A stretch of DNA of 18,619 nt from JBBDXA01 sp040902585 (GTDB lineage: Bacteria > Planctomycetota > Phycisphaerae > Phycisphaerales > Phycisphaeraceae): assembly GCA_040902585.1 (NCBI GenBank), contig JBBDXA010000184.1:1-18619 (forward strand), in the 5' to 3' direction. Below the pieces are notes generated by a model. The model had not been told where the DNA came from, ran no database searches, and saw nothing but the letters and a program-made list of their open reading frames with translations. Made by a program: the position numbers and the translations under genes. Shown here one piece after another: positions 13,455 to 18,619 of this stretch; the stretch's first letter is position 1, and each line of letters begins with the position of its first letter.

Positions 13455-14093
13455 TTACACTTCGAAGAACTGCTTCACCCGTTCATCCTGCCGCAGGCCG
13501 GCCAGGGCGTTGTGAATCCGGCTCTTCACCGTGCCGGTGGGAATGCCCAGGGCCGCGGCGATCTCTTCCATACTCATGTCATCCACGAACCGCATCAGCA
13601 GCACTTCGCGGTGGCCTTGCGATAGACCCTCCATCACCGCCGCCAGGTCCGCGCGGGCTTTCGTTTCGGTCGCAGCTGCGTCACCGGTGTTCGCTTCGAC
13701 GGTGGCTGCGAGCACATCATCGCTGCCGCTGAAGCGCTGCGTCTTGTGGCGCGAAGCGATGGAAAGATTTTTCACAGCGGGGTAAAGGAACGTGGTGAGC
13801 CGGGCGGTGAGGACGAAACCAGGAAACTTGCGCAGGAGATAGATGAACACTTCCTGCGTGACATCCATGGCCGTGTCGTGATCGCGCGTGAAGCGGAAGG
13901 CGAGATTGGCGACCCACTGGCGATAGCGCTGGTAAAGCGCGTCGAAGGCCGCGGCCGCGTCGGCCTGGCGGGCGTTGCACAGGGCGATGAGCTCATCATC
14001 GCCGCGGGCATCGAGCGAATCGGATTGAAGAGGTGCCTCGCTCACGGATAACAAGTGTACGTGAGCGAAGGGGCGGGAGGTCGCTTGGGGCAT
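13455..14093 (-). CDS. ECF-type RNA polymerase sigma factor
   Basis: 212 residues from ATG 14093. Region 2 covers about 45-120 (FDALYQRYRQWVANLAFRFT, then DVTQEVFIYLLRKFPGF, then LYPAVKNLSIASRHK) and region 4 about 150-205, with the helix-turn-helix MSMEEIAAALGIPTGTVKSR. Regions 1 and 3 are missing, as usual for ECF sigma factors. A GTG at residue 17 (14045) is an equally possible start and would leave more room for the divergent promoter. The next gene is 171 bases downstream on the same strand; the gap has a small inverted repeat CAAGA-AAAA-TCTTG (13336-13349) but no clear terminator. It most likely directs its own operon with the dockerin/cohesin-like and VIT-VWA genes. Confidence 0.9.
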   Translation of the reverse strand: MPQATSRPFAHVHLLSVSEAPLQSDSLDARGDDELIALCNARQADAAAAFDALYQRYRQWVANLAFRFTRDHDTAMDVTQEVFIYLLRKFPGFVLTARLTTFLYPAVKNLSIASRHKTQRFSGSDDVLAATVEANTGDAAATETKARADLAAVMEGLSQGHREVLLMRFVDDMSMEEIAAALGIPTGTVKSRIHNALAGLRQDERVKQFFEV

Positions 14094-14140
14094 TCAAACA
14101 GACCCACGCAATCATCCCCATCCGTTACGATGTCCTCATC

Positions 14141-14749
14141 ATGCTCGACATCCCCACGATTCACGCCCTGCACGAAGAGACCGTCGCCCGCTGGCATCGC
14201 GAGCCGGTGGACAATCCTTATAAGGATCTGCTTGCCGTGGTGTGCCAGCAGCACGCCTTCAACTTCAACCTCTGGCACGAGGAAGACAAAGCCCGCAGTC
14301 CCTCGGCCACCGACGCCACGCTCGCCCAGGTCAAACGCAACATCGACAAACTCAACCAGCAGCGCAACGACTGGATCGAAAAAATCGACGAATGGCTGAT
14401 CAACGATCTTCTCACCCGCGGCATCACGCCTGGGCCCGATGCCCCTTTGAATACCGAAACGCCCGGCTCCGCGACCGATCGCCTGAGCATTCTCTCGCTT
14501 CGCATTTTTCACCTGCGCGAGCAGAGCGAAGATGCCTCGGTCACGCCCGAGCGCAGGGCCGCGGCCGCGGAACGGCTGCCGATCTGTTTGCAGCAGCAGA
14601 AAGACCTGGGCGGTTCGCTGGCGCAGCTCGTGGCGGATATCGACGCCGGCCGCAAGAGGCTGCGCGTGTATCGACAGATGAAGCTGTACAACGACCCGCG
14701 CTTTAATGCTTACCTGGCGGGGACGAAAGCGGCCACGCCGGGAGCCTGA
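14141..14749 (+). CDS. DUF4254 family protein
   Basis: 202 residues. The N-terminal half carries the family's signature: IHALHEETVARWH, then HAFNFNLWHEEDKAR, then VKRNIDKLNQQRNDWIEKIDEWL. The rest is helical (LSILSLRIFHLREQ, then RLPICLQQQKDLGGSLAQLVADI). DUF4254 has no known function; in bacteria of several phyla it is often near glycosyltransferase or envelope genes, and here a GT9 gene lies convergent on the other side of a long inverted repeat. ATG 14141 starts the conserved region. No ribosome-binding site is visible; TACGAT lies 9 bases upstream. It is divergent from the ECF sigma gene with a short shared promoter region. Confidence 0.85.
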   Translation: MLDIPTIHALHEETVARWHREPVDNPYKDLLAVVCQQHAFNFNLWHEEDKARSPSATDATLAQVKRNIDKLNQQRNDWIEKIDEWLINDLLTRGITPGPDAPLNTETPGSATDRLSILSLRIFHLREQSEDASVTPERRAAAAERLPICLQQQKDLGGSLAQLVADIDAGRKRLRVYRQMKLYNDPRFNAYLAGTKAATPGA

Positions 14750-14758
14750 GGGGATTGC

Positions 14759-14910
14759 TAAGGAAATGAGGAAATGAGGAAAGAAGAGAAGGTTGGAGCA
14801 CCATCCCGGCAGGGTGGTGCCTGCTGATGCGCCGTAAGCCCTTGGGCACCGCCCTGCCGGGACGGTGCTCCACGCTCAAATCTCTCTTGCCTCATTTCCT
14901 CATTTCCTTA
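14759..14910. repeat. Nested long inverted repeat between convergent genes
   Basis: Outer arms 14759-14779 and 14890-14910 are perfect 21-base reverse complements built of GGAAATGA units. Inner arms 14795-14821 and 14845-14871 pair at 25 of 27 positions (stem start GGAGCACCATCCCGG). The loop is 23 bases. The right outer arm includes the last codons and stop of the GT9 gene. It could act as a terminator for both genes, although no T tract is present. The inner arms belong to the same family as 16624-16734. Confidence 0.9.
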
Positions 14911-16006
14911 GAGACTCCGATCGGGCTGCATCTAAGTCGCGGCCCAGGATTTCATCACACGCCTTGGCCACATCTTCCGGCGTGATGAGCATCATCTCCT
15001 TGTTGCTTGCGTGATGGCGCTGCACGCTCAGGCCGCGCTGAAGTGCTTTTTGAATGACGATGTGCTGCGGACCATAAGGCCCGTTGCGCGACGCGGGGAT
15101 CACGCCGAAGAGCGCGACGCAAGGCGTTCCCAGCGCGGCTGCGATGTGCATGGGCCCGGTATCCCCCGCGATGAACAGCTTCGCCCGTCGCGCCAGCTCC
15201 GCCAGCTCGCGCAGCGATGTCGGCGGCGCAGCCTTCGCATGACCGCCTGAACCCGCTTCAATTTCTTTGGCCCAGGCTTCTTCCTTGTCGCCGGCCCAGA
15301 CCACCAGCGTCGGCAGGGCGTGTTTCTCACCCAAGTGTTTCGCCACAGCTGCGAACCGCGCGCTCGACCAGAGCTTGGGGGCCTTGCCCGCGCCGGGACT
15401 GATCATGGCAAAGCCCGCGCTCAGCGAGAGCGCTTCGATGAGCAGCGCCATCTTCGCCGCGTCCTCTTCGTATCGCGGCAGGTCGAAGCGCACCAAAGGC
15501 GATTCGATGCCCAGCGGGCGCAGCGTTTCCAGATTGGCATCGACGATGTGCGAACTGCGCACATTCACCTTCACATTATTGATCCATCGGCTCAGCTCGC
15601 GCCCGATGATGCGATGCAGGAGCGAACTGCGGAACCAGCGGCCCCAGTCGATGAAGATGTTGCCGCCGAAGCCGATGCGGTGTTTCGCGCCGGTGTATTT
15701 CGCCGCCAGGGCGCTCTTGGTCAGGCCCTGGAGATCGATCGTGACATCAATTTTTTTCGTGCCCAGGATTTCTTTGAGCTTCCGGCGTCCTGCTCTTGAG
15801 CGCATCCAGTGCCGAGGCGCGGTGATGATTTCATCGACGGCCGCGTGCCCTTCCAGCAGGGCGCCGCTGCGGCCTTCGACGAGCCAACTGATCTTCACTT
15901 GCGGGAAGGCCTCGCGCAGGGCGCAGGCCACGGGCATGGCGTGGACCACGTCGCCGATGGCGGTCAGGCGTACGATCAGAATATGGCGCGGCTGGGGAAT
16001 CGACAC
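14900..16006 (-). CDS. Glycosyltransferase family 9 (ADP-heptose:LPS heptosyltransferase-like)
   Basis: 368 residues. ILIVRLTAIGDVVHAMP (10-25) is the GT9 N-terminal nucleotide-sugar fold, with VDVTIDLQGLTKSA-type and KHRIGFGG blocks following. The C-terminal domain has ISPGAGKAPKLW (202-213) and the hallmark FIAGDTGPMHIAAALGTP (278-294). The pattern fits the WaaC/WaaF group that adds heptose to the lipopolysaccharide inner core at the cytoplasmic face of the inner membrane. Which heptosyltransferase it is, or whether the donor is ADP-heptose in this organism, cannot be settled here. The start is GTG 16006, directly before the conserved region, without a clear ribosome-binding site. Its stop codon lies in the arm of the long inverted repeat downstream. 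Confidence 0.88.
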   Translation of the reverse strand: MSIPQPRHILIVRLTAIGDVVHAMPVACALREAFPQVKISWLVEGRSGALLEGHAAVDEIITAPRHWMRSRAGRRKLKEILGTKKIDVTIDLQGLTKSALAAKYTGAKHRIGFGGNIFIDWGRWFRSSLLHRIIGRELSRWINNVKVNVRSSHIVDANLETLRPLGIESPLVRFDLPRYEEDAAKMALLIEALSLSAGFAMISPGAGKAPKLWSSARFAAVAKHLGEKHALPTLVVWAGDKEEAWAKEIEAGSGGHAKAAPPTSLRELAELARRAKLFIAGDTGPMHIAAALGTPCVALFGVIPASRNGPYGPQHIVIQKALQRGLSVQRHHASNKEMMLITPEDVAKACDEILGRDLDAARSESLRK

Positions 16007-16091
16007 GCGGCACAGCTTATCGTTGCAGGGTGGAAGGTGAAATGCGGCGATGCGTTCGCGAACGGCGGCGGGTTGAGCCGATGTAGGGGAA

Positions 16092-16120
16092 GCGGCGTGC
16101 GATTGGTGAAAGCACGCCGC
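16092..16120. other. Hairpin upstream of the small lipoprotein gene
   Basis: Perfect 9-base arms GCGGCGTGC and GCACGCCGC with an 11-base loop, ending about 10 bases before the putative ribosome-binding site (GAAAGG). It may affect translation of the lipoprotein; that is inference. Confidence 0.5.
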
Positions 16121-16143
16121 GCCACGTGAAAGGTCGGTGACGG

Positions 16144-16641
16144 ATGAAACGCCTGATGGTGCTGATGTTGATCCTGTTGCTCTCCGCGTGCAGCCAGCCC
16201 GCGGAGCCTTCGCTCGATGCCTTCAAGGAGCAGTGGTATGCGGCGGTGAACCAGCGCAAAGGCGAGGCGTTGTACGGTTTGCTGGATGCCAAGAGCCGGC
16301 GGTTTATGGATGTGCAACTGGAGCGGGTGCGCGGGCTGGATCAGGACACACAGCGGGCGGTGATCAACCAGCTTGGCGGCGATCGCGTGGCGAACCTGCA
16401 CGAGCTTTCCAACGAACGGTTCTTTGCGCTGTTCTGGCGCAAGCTGACGGATGATCAGCCGCCCACGATGGTGATCGAAGCGACCGGCGGGCAGGGCGCG
16501 TACATGATGCTCACGCTGCGCGAACAGAGCCAGCGCATCGAGCTGAAGGTCGAAGGCGGGCGCTGGGTGTGGGTGCTGCCGGAGCAGGTTTTCGAAGGGG
16601 AAATCAAAGTAACACCGGGAACAGGAGCACCATCCCGATAG
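16144..16641 (+). CDS. Small predicted lipoprotein, function unknown
   Basis: 165 residues. The signal MKRLMVLMLILLLSAC ends in a lipobox with C16, so the mature protein is lipid-anchored. The rest looks like a small alpha+beta domain: an N-terminal helix (LDAFKEQWYAAVNQRKGEALYGLLD), which resembles NTF2-like or DUF4878-type folds in layout, and C-terminal strands (YMMLTLREQ, RIELKVEGGRWVWVLPE). I do not recognise the family. GAAAGG about 10 bases before ATG serves as ribosome-binding site. The last five codons and the TAG stop come from the left arm of a palindromic repeat, so the original C-terminus was probably replaced when that element was inserted. It is divergent from the GT9 gene. Confidence 0.8.
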   Translation: MKRLMVLMLILLLSACSQPAEPSLDAFKEQWYAAVNQRKGEALYGLLDAKSRRFMDVQLERVRGLDQDTQRAVINQLGGDRVANLHELSNERFFALFWRKLTDDQPPTMVIEATGGQGAYMMLTLREQSQRIELKVEGGRWVWVLPEQVFEGEIKVTPGTGAPSR

Positions 16642-16734
16642 GGTGGTGCTATTGGCGCACGTCCCAATGTCGCGCGATGTGGCACCCTTGGTCGTTCGAT
16701 CGCCATTAGCGCCACCCTGTCGGGATGGTGCTCC
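16624..16734. repeat. Palindromic repeat, second member of GGAGCACCATCCCG family
   Basis: Arms 16624-16649 and 16709-16734 are reverse complements at 24 of 26 positions, and the pairing extends inward through ATTGGCG/CGCCATT. The left arm matches the left inner arm at 14795 at 24 of 26 positions, while the loops are unrelated. It provides the stop codon of the lipoprotein gene. Confidence 0.9.
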
Positions 16735-16763
16735 CCGGGGTGCTCGCAATTGGAATCATGTTG

Positions 16764-16769
16764 TAGAAT
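16764..16769 (+). promoter_or_regulatory. Possible -10 element TAGAAT before the zinc-ribbon gene
   Basis: TAGAAT lies 9 bases before ATG 16779 and no ribosome-binding site is present, which would fit a leaderless transcript. No convincing -35 element is visible. Confidence 0.3.
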
Positions 16770-16778
16770 GTTCCGATC

Positions 16779-18619
16779 ATGGGCATCAAGCTTTCCTGTT
16801 CGGGATGTGGCTCCACCTTTGCCGCCGACGATCGTCTGGCGGGGCGCAAAGTGAAGTGTCCCAAATGCAAGGCGGCGATCTCGGTGCCCGGCGGCGATGG
16901 CAGCGCTTCATCGCGTGCGAAGGGTTCCAAGGAGCCTGCTCCTTCGATGGGCATCGACTGGGATCTGATGGTCGAATCCGCGCAGCCGATCGAGGAGGAA
17001 GAGGACCGGTCCGTCAAGACTGATCCTGACGCGGTGGACTGGGACGCGCTGGCCGGGGACCCTGCGCCCGGCAAGCCTGCGGTGAAGAAAGAGTCGCGTT
17101 CCGCCACCGGCTTCGCCTCACCCGCCGAGCAGGCTGGTCACGCCGGTTACGACCCGCGCGCTCAACACGCCCCGCCCGCCTCTGCTCCCGCCGGCGGCTC
17201 GACCATCACCATGGGCGGTCGCGACACGAAGCGCATGGAGCAGTTCTTCCAGCAGGTGATGGTCTCGCCGTTCTTCAGCATCGCGTACCTCCCGCAGACG
17301 CTCACGCTCCTGCTCATCTTCGTGGTCCTCCAGGTCACATTCTGGGCCGCGCTCTACCTTTCGCGCCCGCTGTACCTGGAGCAGGAGGCGTGGGTCTTCG
17401 AGTTGACGTTCGGTCTGGCCGCGCTGTTCTTGAACCTCATCTACCACGGCTACCTCCAGCGCTACTACATGGGCGTCGCCGCGGTCACCAGCCAGGGCGG
17501 CGAAGCCTTCGGCCTGCCGGACTTCAGCGTGCCGAAGGTGCTCCGGTCCCTGGGCCTGGCGATTCTGTTCGTCCTGGTCTACATCGTGCCGATCATCACC
17601 ATCCCGCTGGCGCCGATTGCCTACCTGATCATTTCGCGCACGCAGGATCTGCGCGGGTTTGATGTGCCTTGGGTCGCGAAGATGACCGCGCGCTATTTCC
17701 TGCAATCGCTGACGGTCATCATCTATTGCATCCTCTCACTCATCGTCCTGGCCCTGGTGGTCTACCTCATGTTCCGATGGACCCTTGGCGCCGCCATCTG
17801 GTTCATGCCCAGGCAAGCGGTTGGCGGGGCCATCTGGTTGATTCTCCTGTTGTTCCTTGTTCTCCTTCAGCCGCTGATCATGGCGGCGATGGCGACTTTG
17901 GCGCGCATGGTCGGCCTGATCGGCAGGCACGGCGAATGGATGCTCCGCAACGTCCCGCAACGCACCAACCTGCCCGTCGTCCTGCTCGGGGCACCGGCGA
18001 CCTGCGTGATCGGCCTGCTCATCACCTCGCTCTACCTGCCCAAGGTGGGTGACTACATCAGCGCCCGCGTGCTCAAAGAGGCCGGCGACTACGCCCAGTC
18101 CAATCCCAATGCGCCTCGCAATTCGCGGGGCAGGACGAATCCAGGACAGTATGTGCCGCCCGTGGTCGTCGATCCCTTTGCCGACCTGGCCACACTCTCG
18201 CCCGAGGAACAGGTGCAACTGCTGCTCAAGCATGCGAGGCTCGGCCTGACGCACCAGCAGCCGGCCCTGCGCCGGCTGGCGACGCTCAGGACCGATGTGA
18301 TGCGGGGCGAGGTAATTGCCGCGCTGGAGATGGTCATCCGCACCAACCAGAGCCTCTCCGTGCAGAATGATGCGCTCAATGCCTACGACCACTGGCAGGG
18401 GGACAAGCAGCGGTTGCTCATCATCACGCTCGGCTCCGGCAGCGATCTGAAGCGGCGCGAGGCGGTTACTCAGGCCCTGCACATGGCGGTGGCCGACGTT
18501 CAGCGAAGCGATGTGGTCCTGGGACTGGAACGCGCCCTTCAACATGAGCAGAGTTCCACCGAGCGCGCCAAGGTCTACCAGGCGCTGTCGCGCTGGTCGC
18601 GCGATCCCGCGGCTGTGCT
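16779..18619 (+). CDS. Zinc-ribbon multispanning membrane protein (partial)
   Basis: Open from ATG 16779 through the window end, 613 codons visible. An N-terminal zinc ribbon has C7-x2-C10 and C27-x2-C30 (LSCSGCGSTF and VKCPKCKAAI). A disordered acidic and Pro/Ala-rich linker follows (about 35-150), then six or so hydrophobic segments between about 165 and 430 (for example TLTLLLIFVVLQVTFWAALY, then AILFVLVYIVPIITIPLAPI, then AIWLILLLFLVLLQPLIMAA). The part after about 465 is soluble and helical with repeated Leu/Ala patterns (PEEQVQLLLKHARLG, RREAVTQALHMAVADV), suggesting HEAT-like repeats. Planctomycetes have many membrane proteins with such an N-terminal zinc ribbon, with unknown functions. 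Frame continuity was followed codon by codon with no stop. The C-terminus is missing. Confidence 0.85.
   Translation, partial: MGIKLSCSGCGSTFAADDRLAGRKVKCPKCKAAISVPGGDGSASSRAKGSKEPAPSMGIDWDLMVESAQPIEEEEDRSVKTDPDAVDWDALAGDPAPGKPAVKKESRSATGFASPAEQAGHAGYDPRAQHAPPASAPAGGSTITMGGRDTKRMEQFFQQVMVSPFFSIAYLPQTLTLLLIFVVLQVTFWAALYLSRPLYLEQEAWVFELTFGLAALFLNLIYHGYLQRYYMGVAAVTSQGGEAFGLPDFSVPKVLRSLGLAILFVLVYIVPIITIPLAPIAYLIISRTQDLRGFDVPWVAKMTARYFLQSLTVIIYCILSLIVLALVVYLMFRWTLGAAIWFMPRQAVGGAIWLILLLFLVLLQPLIMAAMATLARMVGLIGRHGEWMLRNVPQRTNLPVVLLGAPATCVIGLLITSLYLPKVGDYISARVLKEAGDYAQSNPNAPRNSRGRTNPGQYVPPVVVDPFADLATLSPEEQVQLLLKHARLGLTHQQPALRRLATLRTDVMRGEVIAALEMVIRTNQSLSVQNDALNAYDHWQGDKQRLLIITLGSGSDLKRREAVTQALHMAVADVQRSDVVLGLERALQHEQSSTERAKVYQALSRWSRDPAAV

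Noticed and set aside
17118..18545. Minus-strand frames of 195 and 269 codons at the right end
   Set aside because: Shadows of the zinc-ribbon membrane protein, which has the Cys motifs and hydrophobic helices in a continuous plus frame.

Overview
The window looks like a piece of chromosome from a high-GC planctomycete, most likely of the Phycisphaerae type. The evidence is indirect: a PEP-CTERM protein built of autotransporter-associated beta-strand repeats, an ECF sigma factor operon with a dockerin/cohesin-like membrane protein and a VIT-VWA lipoprotein, a GT9 heptosyltransferase-like gene, and many G/C-rich palindromic repeats. No rRNA or single marker gene fixes the taxon.

Region 1 (about 1-3410, all minus strand) is an accessory, defence-island-like stretch. 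In transcription order it holds: the first ~80 codons of a type IIG/Eco57I-like restriction-modification (RM) enzyme; a TcmP protein and its three-Cys DUF5131 (Gp37/Gp68) partner, overlapping by 11 nt; the last ~57 codons of an RM enzyme; a HEPN-type protein with an RNAIAH motif and a small partner 10 nt behind it; then a second copy of the same RM tail at the window edge. The body of the RM gene is missing. Each two-gene cassette is followed by an RM tail starting at almost the same codon. This is the most unusual structure in the window.

Region 2 (3411-4226) has no protein gene. It carries several palindromes, an 11-bp-phased array of GTAGACA heptamers, a strong promoter, a tRNA-Cys(GCA) gene with an unusually long variable arm and no encoded CCA, and a terminator.

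Region 3 (4227-9895) holds a metallo-beta-lactamase-fold hydrolase of the RNase Z type, a convergent PEP-CTERM surface protein, and two rRNA methyltransferase-like genes (RsmJ and an S4-less TlyA/FtsJ type) separated by a long inverted repeat.

Region 4 (9985-14093, minus strand) is an apparent operon: ECF sigma factor, single-pass membrane protein with dockerin and cohesin-like domains, and VIT-VWA lipoprotein. The second and third genes overlap by ATGA. I infer an envelope or surface-assembly system under its own sigma factor.

Region 5 (14141-18619) holds a DUF4254 protein convergent with a GT9 glycosyltransferase, a small lipoprotein, and the 5' part of a large zinc-ribbon multispanning membrane protein that runs off the window. 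Two members of one palindromic repeat family (stem GGAGCACCATCCCG) lie at gene ends here, and another large palindrome sits inside the dockerin gene in frame.
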